Source: Clostridia bacterium (GTDB lineage Bacteria > Bacillota > Clostridia > Christensenellales > Borkfalkiaceae). Taken from it: DNA of 58,691 nucleotides. The notes below the pieces were generated by a model. That model had not been told where the DNA came from. It was given only the letters and a program-made list of their open reading frames with translations, and did not search any database. Positions 44,723-53,850 of this stretch are shown piece after piece. A program made the translations under genes and the position numbers. Positions within the stretch are counted from its first letter, which is position 1, and each line of letters starts with the position of its first letter. The DNA lies in contig JAFVPE010000027.1 in NCBI GenBank assembly GCA_017505465.1, forward strand, positions 1-58,691, given 5' to 3'.

Positions 44723-46180
44723 ATGAACACGTATATCGGTATCGATTTGGGGACTTCGTCGGTCAAGCTCTTATTGGTGTCGGCAAACGGCGACGTCTTA
44801 AATAGTGCGACGGAAGAATACCCGATTTATTATCCGCAAAGCGGTTGGAGCGAGCAAAACCCCGAAGATTGGTTGGTTGCAACCGCCAAGGGGATGGAAT
44901 CACTTTTAAACGGATATAATCGTGAAGAGGTAAAAGGGGTATCGTTTGGCGGACAAATGCACGGGCTTGTGCTTTTGGATGAGCAAGACAACGTTATTCG
45001 CCCCGCTATTTTGTGGAACGACGGCAGAACGCAAAAACAAACCGATTGGCTCAATAACGCAATCGGGCAGGAAAAGCTGTCGGAATATACTGCAAATATT
45101 GCCTTTGCAGGCTTCACCGCCCCCAAAATCCTTTGGGTAAAGGAAAACGAACCTGAAAATTTCGCAAAAATAGCGAAAATTATGCTTCCCAAAGACTATC
45201 TTGCCTATAAGTTGACGGGGGTACATTCCACCGATTATTCGGATGCGAGCGGTATGCTCCTTCTCGACGTGAAGAAGAAAGCTTGGTCGAAGGAAATGTG
45301 CGCGCTTTGCTCCGTCAAGGAAGAATGGCTGCCTAAGCTCTATGAAAGCTACGAAAAAATAGGGCAGGTGCGTGATGAATTTTGTTTGACGAACGCAATC
45401 GTAACGGCGGGCGCAGGGGATAACGCGGCGGCGGCAATCGGTACGGGCACGGTAAACGACGGGGATTGTAACATTTCTCTTGGAACAAGCGGCACGGTGT
45501 TTATTTCCCAAGATAAATTTTCCGTAGACGGAAATAACTCGTTACATTCCTTTGCGCACGCGACGGGCGCATACCATTTGATGGGATGTATTTTATCCGC
45601 AGCGAGCTGCAATAAATGGTGGATGGAAGAGATATTAAACACGGACGATTTTTCCATTGAACAAGATGGCTTGGAAGATATACTCGGCAAAAATGCGGTA
45701 TTCTTTTTGCCCTATCTTATGGGAGAACGCAGTCCGCATAACGACGTGAACGCACGCGGCGCGTTTATCGGCATGAGACCGAATACGACGAGGAAACAAA
45801 TGACGCTCGCCGTGATGGAAGGCGTGGCGTTTGCCCTTCGCGATTGCGTAGAGGTGGCGAAAAAGAGCGGTTTACAAATTAAGGAAACGAAAATTTGCGG
45901 CGGCGGCGCAAGGAGCAACGTTTGGAAAAAGATTATCGCAAACGTTTTTGGCGTTCCCGTCAAAACGCTCTGTGTGGAAGAAGGCCCTGCCTATGGTGCG
46001 GCAATGCTCGCTATGGTCGGCGCAGGCGAATACGAGAACGTAGAAGCGGCGACGGCAAAAATTGTAAAAATCAAAGGGACGGTTCAGCCAAACGACGTTC
46101 TCTCGGCGTCGTATGAAGAGAAATATAAAGCGTTTCAACAGGCATACCCTGCACTTAAAGAATTGTTTGCACAAATGTAA
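44723..46180 (+). CDS. xylB: Xylulokinase
   Basis: A 485-aa FGGY-family kinase phosphorylating D-xylulose to xylulose 5-phosphate. N-terminal ATP-binding YIGIDLGTSSVKLLL, substrate motif GGQMHGLVLLD, WNDGRTQ, and the C-terminal GGGARSNVWKKIIANV with GPAYGAAMLA. It begins 4 nt after the xylA stop with only a weak ribosome site (GGGTGA), suggesting translational coupling. It feeds the pentose phosphate or phosphoketolase route. Confidence 0.95.
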   Translation: MNTYIGIDLGTSSVKLLLVSANGDVLNSATEEYPIYYPQSGWSEQNPEDWLVATAKGMESLLNGYNREEVKGVSFGGQMHGLVLLDEQDNVIRPAILWNDGRTQKQTDWLNNAIGQEKLSEYTANIAFAGFTAPKILWVKENEPENFAKIAKIMLPKDYLAYKLTGVHSTDYSDASGMLLLDVKKKAWSKEMCALCSVKEEWLPKLYESYEKIGQVRDEFCLTNAIVTAGAGDNAAAAIGTGTVNDGDCNISLGTSGTVFISQDKFSVDGNNSLHSFAHATGAYHLMGCILSAASCNKWWMEEILNTDDFSIEQDGLEDILGKNAVFFLPYLMGERSPHNDVNARGAFIGMRPNTTRKQMTLAVMEGVAFALRDCVEVAKKSGLQIKETKICGGGARSNVWKKIIANVFGVPVKTLCVEEGPAYGAAMLAMVGAGEYENVEAATAKIVKIKGTVQPNDVLSASYEEKYKAFQQAYPALKELFAQM

Positions 46181-46189
46181 GGAGTAACT

Positions 46190-48082
46190 ATGCAATACAA
46201 CGTAAAAGCCTTGACGGAATACGGCTCCTGTCGTTATGAAAATGAAAAGGTATATTTCAAAGCGGATAAATGTTATGCAGAGGCATATTGGCGCGCAGAA
46301 ATTGAATTTCTCGATTGGGAAGAGGATTGCTATATTTTCGCACCTGCTTGCGTGTACGACGGCAATAAGATTGCGCAGGTAGACCGCAAATATCCGCCGA
46401 TGTACAAGAATGATGAAGTAGGTGAAAACGCCCGTCCGCTTATGATGAAGGGGATTCCTGCGTTAAACGTGGACGGAAGCGGAAAAATCGAGATGACGGC
46501 AGGGGATATGGCAACCCCTTGCGTCGGAATTTTCTTCAAGCATAGCAAGCAAGCGTTTTTTTTGTTCACGGAGCAAGAAATAGCAGGGAAAAATCTTGGT
46601 TTCAGGATTGAAAAAGGCAAGATTACGGTGCAGTATCCCACAAATAGAGAATACGCGTATCGCTACGTGTTTGCGCCCGAAAAAAATGCGGATAAAGGGA
46701 TTTCCGTGCAGCACGGCGACGAGTTTTGCTCGAAGCTCTTCATTCGTACGTTCGACTGTGCGAGTATTCCCGCCTTTTTTGAAATCTTTTTCGAGAATAG
46801 AAAATTGCTTATGCACAGTCCGCGCCCCAAGAACGGCTATACCCCCGAGCTTTGGAATATTATGGAAGCGCATTTCAACAATCATAATTACAGTGGAGAA
46901 TACATTGGTAATAATAATGATAAGAAGTTTCAATGCGGTTGGTGCGGCGGCGGTATGTCAACCTATCCCTTATACGTAAAGGGGAACGAGCTGACCAAAC
47001 AACGCGCCGTGCAAACGATTGATTGGATTGTGAAATACTCTGCACCGTCAGGCTTTTTCTACGGTTACGTAAACCTTGACGGAAGTGTTGGGGACGATAG
47101 TTTCCATTGCGATGACCGAAATAAACAAATTTTTGCAAAGCAAAAAGGCGAAGAGGTGACAAACGAGTTTGCGGCGATGAAGGATGCGCATCTTATCCGC
47201 AAGAGCGGCGATATGTTGGCGTTCTTGTATAAGCATTTCGACGTTATGCCTGTCAAGAAGGAGTGGGAAGAAGCGGCGAAAAACTGCGCAGATGCGTTCG
47301 TGAAACTCTTTGAACGTTACGGTACGTTCGGGCAGTTTGTCAACCAAATTACGGGCGAAATGCAAGTGGGCTTGTCTAGCGCAGGGGCTTCGGCAATCGG
47401 CGGCTTGGTGCGCTCTTATGAATATTTCCACGATGACAGGTATATGGAAACGGCGAAAAAGGCTGCGGATTTTTATTATCAAAACTTTGTTTCGCAAGGA
47501 ATTACTACGGGTGGACCAGGGGAAATTCTCACTGCGCCCGACAGCGAAAGTGCCTATGCTTTTGTGGAAAGCTACGTGCTTTTATACGAGGCAACCAAGG
47601 AAGAAAAATGGTTGCAATACGCCAAAGACAGCGCAAACTTGTTCTCTTCGTGGGTAATGACATACGCGTATAAATTCCCCAAGGGTTGCGAATTCGAAAT
47701 TCAAAATATCAATACGACGGGAAGTGTTTTTGCCAACGTGCAAAACAAGCATTCCGCACCCGGTATTTGTACCTTCTCGGGGGATACGTTATATCGCTTG
47801 TATCGCTATACGAAAGACGAACGGTATTTGGAACTCGTCAAGGATATTGCGTACTTTATTCCGCAATGCGTATCCACGCCCGATAAGCCTATTTACGATT
47901 GGGATCATCCTCACGGCGATCCCGAGGGCAGATTGCACGACGGCTATATTTGCGAGCGTGTAAACACAAGTGATTGGGAGATGCCGGAGTATATCGGCGG
48001 TGTGTTCAACGTGAGCTGTTGGTGTGAAACGTCTTTAATTTTAACCTTTGTGGAATTGATGCATTTGCCCGAAATGCAATGA
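46190..48082 (+). CDS. Uncharacterised six-hairpin glycosidase-like protein
   Basis: A 630-aa cytoplasmic protein (no signal peptide) that I cannot place in a named family. The N-terminal ~210 residues look like a beta-sandwich. From about 215 on, helix pairs with aromatic repeats (FLYKHFDVMPVKKEWEEAA, YEYFHDDRYMETAKKAADFY, YEATKEEKWLQYAKDSANLF, YRYTKDERYLELVKDIAYF) indicate an (alpha/alpha)6 barrel. Unusual Cys-rich spots are CGWCGGG (about 247-253) and VSCWCE near the C-terminus, and conserved-looking acids lie in LTAPDSESAY and DWDHPHGDPEG. Being the third gene of the xylA-xylB operon, with AAGGAG upstream, it is probably a glycosidase, lyase or isomerase for a pentose- or uronate-containing oligosaccharide. 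Confidence 0.65.
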   Translation: MQYNVKALTEYGSCRYENEKVYFKADKCYAEAYWRAEIEFLDWEEDCYIFAPACVYDGNKIAQVDRKYPPMYKNDEVGENARPLMMKGIPALNVDGSGKIEMTAGDMATPCVGIFFKHSKQAFFLFTEQEIAGKNLGFRIEKGKITVQYPTNREYAYRYVFAPEKNADKGISVQHGDEFCSKLFIRTFDCASIPAFFEIFFENRKLLMHSPRPKNGYTPELWNIMEAHFNNHNYSGEYIGNNNDKKFQCGWCGGGMSTYPLYVKGNELTKQRAVQTIDWIVKYSAPSGFFYGYVNLDGSVGDDSFHCDDRNKQIFAKQKGEEVTNEFAAMKDAHLIRKSGDMLAFLYKHFDVMPVKKEWEEAAKNCADAFVKLFERYGTFGQFVNQITGEMQVGLSSAGASAIGGLVRSYEYFHDDRYMETAKKAADFYYQNFVSQGITTGGPGEILTAPDSESAYAFVESYVLLYEATKEEKWLQYAKDSANLFSSWVMTYAYKFPKGCEFEIQNINTTGSVFANVQNKHSAPGICTFSGDTLYRLYRYTKDERYLELVKDIAYFIPQCVSTPDKPIYDWDHPHGDPEGRLHDGYICERVNTSDWEMPEYIGGVFNVSCWCETSLILTFVELMHLPEMQ

Positions 48083-48084
48083 CG

Positions 48085-48116
48085 AAAAAGCCTGCGAGGC
48101 TCCGCAGGCTTTTTTT
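48085..48116. terminator. Bidirectional terminator
   Basis: AAAAAGCCTGCG and CGCAGGCTTTTTTT pair, between the xylose operon and the convergent nifJ gene. Confidence 0.92.
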
Positions 48117-48117
48117 G

Positions 48118-51100
48118 CTATAAAATTTCCGTGAGCTTTTTATAAAACGCAAGGCGTTCTCGGCTCTCTTTTTCCGCGCGTTCGAATAGCTCGTCCGCAA
48201 GTTGGGGGTTGATATTTTTTAACGAGGCAAAGCGGTTTTCGCCAAGTAGAAAGCTCTTAAAATCGAGTGTAGGCTCTTTGCTGTCAAGCGTAAAAGGGGA
48301 TTTTCCTTCCAATTTATTTCTTGGGTTGAAGCGGAATAAGGGGAAATATCCGCACGCTACGGCGTCCCTTTCCTCGTCCATACTTTTGCTCATGTTGACG
48401 CCGTGCGAAATGCAAGGGGAATAGGCGATAATAAGGGAAGGACCGTCGTAGCTTTCTGCTTCCGTTAAGGCATTCAAAAGCTGTTGTTTGTCCGCCCCCA
48501 TAGACACCTGTGCCACGTAAACGTAGCCGTAGCTCATCGCCATAAGTCCAAGGTTCTTTTTCTTCCACCGTTTTCCCATTGTAGCAAAGCGAGCCACTGC
48601 GCCAAGGGGAGTTGCTTTTGAAGATTGTCCGCCTGTATTGGAATATACTTCGGAATCAAGCACGAGAATATTCACGTTTTCACCGCTAGCCAACACGTGG
48701 TCAAGCCCACCGTAACCAATATCGTACGCCCAACCGTCGCCGCCGACAATCCATACGGAGCGTTCGGGGGCGTTTTTCTTTTGTGCGCGGATTGCATTGA
48801 GCGCAAGCCGCATCCCATAGCCAAATTCCGCATTGTCTTCAAAGAGCGAATTTGCCCAAGCAGGGCCTTGCCCGTTTGCATTGACGGTATAGGGGCAGGT
48901 CGGCGCAGAGCCGCCGTAAATGGACGAGCAACCCGTTGCGTTTGCGATGATCGTCTTTTCCCCAAAAAGCTGCGTCAATACCTTAATATACGGCGTTTCC
49001 CCACACCCCGAACAAGCATAGGAAAACTCAAACAAAGGGGGATAAAATTGACTTCCCTTAACAGTGTTACGCTTAAATTTATCGGGTATTGTTCTTGGAA
49101 GACTTTGCGCAAATTCCCAATTTGCGCCTTCCTTTGGCATCAACTCTACGGCAGGGCGCATTACGAGTGCTTTCTCCTTGGCAGGGCAAACGTTGGCGCA
49201 AACGCCGCAACCCATACAATCGTGCGCCGCCACTTGTATGCGCAGTTGTGCATTTGGCAAGCCGACGGCGGCTTTGGTCACAAAATCGAGAGGCTTTTCC
49301 GTGTTTTCATCCATAAGAAAGGGACGAATGCACGCGTGCGGACAAACGAAAGCGCATTGATTGCATTGAATACAGTTTTCGGGAATCCATTCGGGCATAA
49401 GATAGGCAACGCCGTGTTTTTCGAGCTTGGACGTACCCGTAGGGACGGAGCCGTCCGCACGAAAAGCGGACACGGGCAAGCTATCGCCTTGCAAGGAAAG
49501 AATAGGGTGCATAAACTTGCGGAAATACTCGTTTTCGGGGAGCGCAAGCAAGGGCGCACCGTCAATTGTGTTTGCCCAACTTTGCGGATAGTCGCAGCGG
49601 CGCAAGGCGTGTTCCGCGCGTTCGATAGCGGTAACGTTCATTTGTACGATGCTTTCGCCTTTCTTTGCAAACTTTTCCGCAAGCTCAGCAAGCAAATATT
49701 CCTTCGATTTTTTATAGGGCATTAGGCTTTCGTTTAAGCGGAAAAACGCCGCTTGCATCACCGTACTCGTCCTGCCGTTTAATCCGACTTCGTTGGCGAT
49801 TTCGGTGGCGTCGATAACGTAAAACTTTGCGTTCTTTTCCGCGATTTGCCGTTTTACGGCAACGGGCAAGCGTTGCTCTATTTCGCCGTCCTTCCACGGA
49901 CAGTTTAAAAGGAAAATTCCGCCGTTTTTTAAGTCGGACAGCATATCGTAGCGCGTGAGATAGGACGGGTTATGGCAAGCGATAAAATCGGCGCGGTCAA
50001 TGAGGTAGGACGAGCGGATTGGACGCTTGCTGTAGCGCAAATGCGAAACGGTCGTGCCCCCCGATTTTTTGGAATCGTAGCAAAAATATCCTTGTACGAA
50101 TAGGTTGGTTTTATTGCCGATAATCTTAATGGAGTTTTTATTTGCACCCACCGTTCCGTCTGAACCGAGCCCGTAAAACTTGCACGCAACTTGGTCGGTT
50201 GGCGTTACGTCGTAATGCTTGGAAATATCCAAGGAAGTATGCGTTACGTCGTCGCAAATACCAACGGTAAAATGGTTTTTAGGTTGCTTTCTTTCAAGAT
50301 TTTTGAAGACGGCATAGCACATTGTCGGGGTAAACTCTTTCGAGCCTAAACCGTATCTGCCGCCGACTACACGGATGTTTTTGCGCCCGTTTTCAATGAG
50401 CGCGGCGCACACGTCTAAATAGAGGGGCTCGCCGAGCGCTCCCGCTTCCTTCGTGCGGTCAAGCACGGCAATGCTCTTGCACGTTTTTGGTAAAACGTCG
50501 CAAAACGCCTTTCCGTCGAAAGGGCGGTAAAGCCGCACCTTGACAACGCCGACTTTTTCTCCGTCGGCGTTCATTTTTTCCACCGTTTCTTCCATAGCGC
50601 AGCCGCCGCTCCCAATGATGACGGCAACGTGTTTTGCATCGAACGCACCGAAATAATCGAATAGGCGGTATTTTCTGCCCGTCAAAACGGCAACGTTGTC
50701 CATCACCGCTTGAACGGCGTGAGGGAGCGCAAGATAACGGCGGTTCGCCGCTTCTCTATTTTGGAAATAAATATCCCCGTTTTGCGCCGTGCCACGTTGT
50801 ATGGGGTGATCGGGGTTAAGCGCTCTTGAGCGGAAATTTTCTATATCCTGTATATCCACGAGCTTTTTCATTTCTTCGTATTCGAGAACTTCTATTTTAG
50901 AAAGCTCGTGCGAAGTGCGGAACCCGTCGAAGAAATGCAAAAAAGGAACGCTCGTTTTCAAGGTGGTAATATGCGCAACAAGGGAGAGATCCGCCGCCTC
51001 TTGCACGGACGCGGAAGCAAGCATCGCGAAACCCGTTTGCCGACACGCCATAACGTCTTGATGATCCCCGAAAATACTCAATGCGTGGGTAGCAAGCGCG

Positions 51101-51435
51101 CGTGCGCTTACGTGGATAACCGTTGGTAACAGCTCGCCCGCAATTTTATACATATTTGGTAACATCAAAAGTAATCCTTGGCTGCAGGTATAGGTCGTTG
51201 TCAAAGCACCGCAGGAAAGTCCGCCGTGCAATGCGCCTGCTGCGCCGCCTTCCGATTGTAGCTGCGCAACCTTCGGCGTGAAACCGAAAAGGTTGGTGTT
51301 TCCTTTCGCCGACCACTCGTCGGCGAGTTCCGCCATAGGGGAGGAAGGAGTGATGGGGTAAATTACGGCAAGCTCCGTAAACGCATAGGCGACGTAGCTT
51401 GCGGCGGTATTGCCGTCGATAGTCATCGTTTTCAT
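48118..51435 (-). CDS. nifJ: Pyruvate:ferredoxin (flavodoxin) oxidoreductase
   Basis: A 1105-aa homodimer-type enzyme oxidising pyruvate to acetyl-CoA and CO2 with reduction of ferredoxin, the central step of clostridial fermentation. All parts are in order: N-terminal pyrimidine-binding domain (YPITPSSPMAELADEW), CoA-side domain, two 4Fe-4S clusters (CIQCNQCAFVCPHAC near 690, CMGCGVCANVCP near 741), and the thiamine diphosphate domain (FSYACSGCGETPY, GGDGWAYDIGYGG, LDSEVYSNTGGQ). It is slightly shorter than the usual ~1170 aa. The ribosome site is weak (GGAAATAC), and another in-frame ATG lies three codons in, so the exact start is uncertain. Confidence 0.96.
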   Translation of the reverse strand: MKTMTIDGNTAASYVAYAFTELAVIYPITPSSPMAELADEWSAKGNTNLFGFTPKVAQLQSEGGAAGALHGGLSCGALTTTYTCSQGLLLMLPNMYKIAGELLPTVIHVSARALATHALSIFGDHQDVMACRQTGFAMLASASVQEAADLSLVAHITTLKTSVPFLHFFDGFRTSHELSKIEVLEYEEMKKLVDIQDIENFRSRALNPDHPIQRGTAQNGDIYFQNREAANRRYLALPHAVQAVMDNVAVLTGRKYRLFDYFGAFDAKHVAVIIGSGGCAMEETVEKMNADGEKVGVVKVRLYRPFDGKAFCDVLPKTCKSIAVLDRTKEAGALGEPLYLDVCAALIENGRKNIRVVGGRYGLGSKEFTPTMCYAVFKNLERKQPKNHFTVGICDDVTHTSLDISKHYDVTPTDQVACKFYGLGSDGTVGANKNSIKIIGNKTNLFVQGYFCYDSKKSGGTTVSHLRYSKRPIRSSYLIDRADFIACHNPSYLTRYDMLSDLKNGGIFLLNCPWKDGEIEQRLPVAVKRQIAEKNAKFYVIDATEIANEVGLNGRTSTVMQAAFFRLNESLMPYKKSKEYLLAELAEKFAKKGESIVQMNVTAIERAEHALRRCDYPQSWANTIDGAPLLALPENEYFRKFMHPILSLQGDSLPVSAFRADGSVPTGTSKLEKHGVAYLMPEWIPENCIQCNQCAFVCPHACIRPFLMDENTEKPLDFVTKAAVGLPNAQLRIQVAAHDCMGCGVCANVCPAKEKALVMRPAVELMPKEGANWEFAQSLPRTIPDKFKRNTVKGSQFYPPLFEFSYACSGCGETPYIKVLTQLFGEKTIIANATGCSSIYGGSAPTCPYTVNANGQGPAWANSLFEDNAEFGYGMRLALNAIRAQKKNAPERSVWIVGGDGWAYDIGYGGLDHVLASGENVNILVLDSEVYSNTGGQSSKATPLGAVARFATMGKRWKKKNLGLMAMSYGYVYVAQVSMGADKQQLLNALTEAESYDGPSLIIAYSPCISHGVNMSKSMDEERDAVACGYFPLFRFNPRNKLEGKSPFTLDSKEPTLDFKSFLLGENRFASLKNINPQLADELFERAEKESRERLAFYKKLTEIL

Positions 51436-51488
51436 ATTGTTCAGTATTTCCGTTTTTTGAAAAAACTTTCGTTATTTTTTAAAAAAAC

Positions 51489-51517
51489 TTGAATTTGGAC
51501 GATTGATTTGCTATAAT
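51489..51517 (+). promoter_or_regulatory. Promoter of the flavodiiron gene
   Basis: TTGAAT (51489-51494), 17 bp, TATAAT (51512-51517), 29 bp before the start. Confidence 0.8.
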
Positions 51518-51546
51518 AACGGGGAAAATAAATGAGGAGTAAAATT

Positions 51547-52878
51547 ATGCAAAAAGATATTCAATACGTAGGCGTGAATGATCGAAATATCGATTTATTT
51601 GAAGGAATGTACAAAGTCCCCGAAGGTATGGCGTATAATTCTTACGTGATTATAGACGAGAAAATTGCCGTCATGGATACGGTGGATGGGGCGTTTAAAA
51701 AAGAATGGCTTGGTAAAGTGGAAAGGGCGCTTGAGGGAAGATTGCCCGATTATCTTATCGTACAACATATGGAGCCTGACCATTCCGCAAATATACGCTC
51801 GTTTATTGAGAAATATCCAAACGCAAAAATCGTGGCTTCCGCTAAGGCGTTTATGATGATGAAAAACTTTTTCGGGGAAGATTTTGCGGAAAAACAAATC
51901 GTCGTAGGGGAAGGCTCTACCTTGGAGCTTGGCAAGCGCAAGCTCGTGTTCTTCGCCGCGCCTATGGTGCATTGGCCGGAAGTTATTATGACCTACGACG
52001 AAAGGGATAAAATTCTCTTTTCCGCAGACGCCTTTGGGAAATTCGGGGCGTTGGATGCGGAAGAGGATTGGGCTTGCGAAGCAAGAAGATATTATTTTGG
52101 TATCGTAGGTAAATATGGCGTGCAGGTGCAAAATCTTTTGAAGAAGCTTTCAGGTCTCGAAATCCGCGCCATTTGTCCTTTGCACGGGCCTATTCTCGAA
52201 GAAAATATCGGGTATTATTTGGATTTATATAATACGTGGTCGTCGTACGGCGTAGAGAGTGAAGGTGTACTCATTGCCTATACGTCTGTATATGGGAATA
52301 CGAAAAAGGCGGTGGAATTGCTTGCGCAAAAGCTGCAAGAAAAGGGTTGTACCAAGGTGGTTGTAAGCGATTTGGCTCGTTGCGATATGGCGGAGGCGGT
52401 AGAGGACGCTTTCCGTTACGGAAAAATCGTATTGGCGACTACGACCTACAACGGCGAGATATTCCCGTTTATGCGAGAGTTTATCCACAATTTGACGGAA
52501 CGCAATTTTCAAAACAGAACGGTTGCTTTTATTGAAAACGGCAGTTGGGCGCCTATGGCAACGCGTGTAATGCGCGTAATGCTTGAAAAATGCAAAAATT
52601 TGCAATATACGGAAAGCACGGTGAAAATTCTTTCTGCAATGACGGAAGAAAACCGCGCGCAAATTGAGGCACTCGCCGAAGAGCTTTGCAAATCCAATAC
52701 TTACAATAAGGAGGTATGTATGAGTAGATACGTATGTCAAGTATGCGGTTGGACTTACGATGAAGAAGAAGGCTTGCCCGGCAAAGGAATCGTGGCGGGG
52801 ACGAAATTTGAAGAGCTGCCCGACGGCTTTGAATGCGAGCTTTGCGGCGTAGGCAAAGAAAACTTTACAAAAGAATAA
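51547..52878 (+). CDS. Flavodiiron protein fused to rubredoxin
   Basis: A 443-aa oxygen (or NO) scavenging enzyme. The metallo-beta-lactamase domain (about 1-240) has the diiron motif HMEPDH (His74, Glu76, Asp78, His79) and later CPLHGP. The flavodoxin domain (about 245-385) begins LIAYTSVYGNTKKA. A 52-residue rubredoxin follows from residue 392 (CQVCGWTYD and CELCGVGKEN, without the common CP prolines). The start follows GAGGAGT by 8 nt; an ATG five codons earlier overlaps it. The fusion lets rubredoxin hand electrons directly to the flavin. The linker itself encodes a perfect ribosome site (see 52708). Confidence 0.93.
   Translation: MQKDIQYVGVNDRNIDLFEGMYKVPEGMAYNSYVIIDEKIAVMDTVDGAFKKEWLGKVERALEGRLPDYLIVQHMEPDHSANIRSFIEKYPNAKIVASAKAFMMMKNFFGEDFAEKQIVVGEGSTLELGKRKLVFFAAPMVHWPEVIMTYDERDKILFSADAFGKFGALDAEEDWACEARRYYFGIVGKYGVQVQNLLKKLSGLEIRAICPLHGPILEENIGYYLDLYNTWSSYGVESEGVLIAYTSVYGNTKKAVELLAQKLQEKGCTKVVVSDLARCDMAEAVEDAFRYGKIVLATTTYNGEIFPFMREFIHNLTERNFQNRTVAFIENGSWAPMATRVMRVMLEKCKNLQYTESTVKILSAMTEENRAQIEALAEELCKSNTYNKEVCMSRYVCQVCGWTYDEEEGLPGKGIVAGTKFEELPDGFECELCGVGKENFTKE
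52708..52878 (+). CDS. Possible internal translation start giving free rubredoxin
   Basis: Inside the fusion gene AAGGAGG (52708-52714) is followed after 5 nt by an in-frame ATG (52720). This ATG is exactly where a stand-alone 52-aa rubredoxin would begin (MSRYVCQVCGWTYD). The gene could therefore make both the fused protein and free rubredoxin; equally, the site may only be a relic of two genes that fused by losing a stop codon. Confidence 0.5.
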   Translation, partial: KEVCMSRYVCQVCGWTYDEEEGLPGKGIVAGTKFEELPDGFECELCGVGKENFTKE

Positions 52879-52884
52879 TAGGAA

Positions 52885-52910
52885 AGAGGAGCGTACAAGC
52901 TCCTTTTTCT
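52885..52910 (+). terminator. Terminator of the flavodiiron gene
   Basis: AGGAGC-GTACAA-GCTCCT followed by TTTTCTTTTT. Confidence 0.8.
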
Positions 52911-52949
52911 TTTTCCTAAAAAATTATTTATGAAAATATAATGAAACGT

Positions 52950-52978
52950 TTGTAAAAAAGCGTCGAATATGTTATAAT
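52950..52978 (+). promoter_or_regulatory. Promoter of hpt
   Basis: TTGTAA (52950-52955), 17 bp, TATAAT (52973-52978). Confidence 0.75.
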
Positions 52979-53006
52979 TTTTATAATAATAGCTTTTGGA
53001 GGCATT

Positions 53007-53564
53007 ATGGCGGATTTTCACACGCTTGATGGTTTTAACCGAAGTGTAAAAAATGTTCTCATCACTAAAGAAGAGATTGCCGAAGCGATTGCGCAAGCGG
53101 GCAAAAAGATTGACGAGTGGTACGACGGCAGACCGATTTTGCTCGTCAGCATTTTGAAGGGCTCGTTCGTGTTTATGGCAGATATTTGTCGTGCTGTAAG
53201 CGTACCTTGTGAAATAGGGTTTATGTGCGCGAAGAGTTATTATAGCGGTACCGTTTCTACGGGTGTTGTAAAAATTACGATGGATCTCGATCAAGATATT
53301 AGCAACTATCACGTGGTTATCGTAGAAGACATTATCGACACGGGCAGAACGCTCAACGACGTTGTGAAAATGCTGAAAGCGAGAAACCCCTTGTCCCTTC
53401 GCGTGGTAACCCTTTTGGATAAGCCCGAGAGACGTATAGTGGAGTTTAAACCCGACTTGGCGCTTTTCACTATTCCCGATTTATTTGTAATCGGTTACGG
53501 ATTGGATTGTGCAGAGTATTTTAGGAATCTTCCTTATATAGCGGAGTTTAATCAAGATACTTGA
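53007..53564 (+). CDS. hpt: Hypoxanthine phosphoribosyltransferase
   Basis: A 185-aa type I phosphoribosyltransferase of purine salvage. PRPP-binding signature VVIVEDIIDTGRTLNDV (about 102-118), the flexible-loop region SYYSGTVSTG (about 74-83), PILLVSILKGSFVF (about 46-59), and DLFVIGYGLDCAEYFRNLPYI near the C-terminus, as in HPRT. TTGGAGG precedes the start. It has its own promoter and is not linked to the glycan locus. Confidence 0.95.
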   Translation: MADFHTLDGFNRSVKNVLITKEEIAEAIAQAGKKIDEWYDGRPILLVSILKGSFVFMADICRAVSVPCEIGFMCAKSYYSGTVSTGVVKITMDLDQDISNYHVVIVEDIIDTGRTLNDVVKMLKARNPLSLRVVTLLDKPERRIVEFKPDLALFTIPDLFVIGYGLDCAEYFRNLPYIAEFNQDT

Positions 53565-53589
53565 CAAAAATAGGAAAATAGCTTATAAT
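53561..53589 (+). promoter_or_regulatory. Promoter overlapping the hpt stop codon
   Basis: A perfect TTGACA (53561-53566), 17 bp and a perfect TATAAT (53584-53589). The -35 box includes the TGA stop of hpt. Confidence 0.85.
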
Positions 53590-53621
53590 GAAATTATTAT
53601 AGGATTAAGGAGTGCGATAAA

Positions 53622-53816
53622 ATGGAAAATTACATTATTTGCAACTGCAAGCAAGTTAGTTATACGGATATTGAACGTGCGCTTGCAAACCACAATAAAA
53701 TGGAAGACGTTATGGAAGTATTTGCGGACGTACAACGTATCACGCATTGCTCCACCGGTTGCGGCGGTTGCCACGACAAGGTGCTCGACGTTATTTCCGA
53801 AATTATGATGGGTTAA
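53622..53816 (+). CDS. BFD-like [2Fe-2S]-binding protein
   Basis: A 64-aa protein with the CxC-x(n)-CxxC layout of bacterioferritin-associated-ferredoxin-like domains: Cys7, Cys9, Cys47, Cys50, with an extra Cys43. It most likely carries a [2Fe-2S] cluster and helps in iron mobilisation or electron transfer. The ribosome site is AAGGAG. It is transcribed from its own very strong promoter. The next gene starts 34 bp later with no terminator between, but function gives no reason to link them. Confidence 0.85.
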   Translation: MENYIICNCKQVSYTDIERALANHNKMEDVMEVFADVQRITHCSTGCGGCHDKVLDVISEIMMG

Positions 53817-53850
53817 GAGTCGAAACATTCTAATGAAAAACGGAGTTTTT

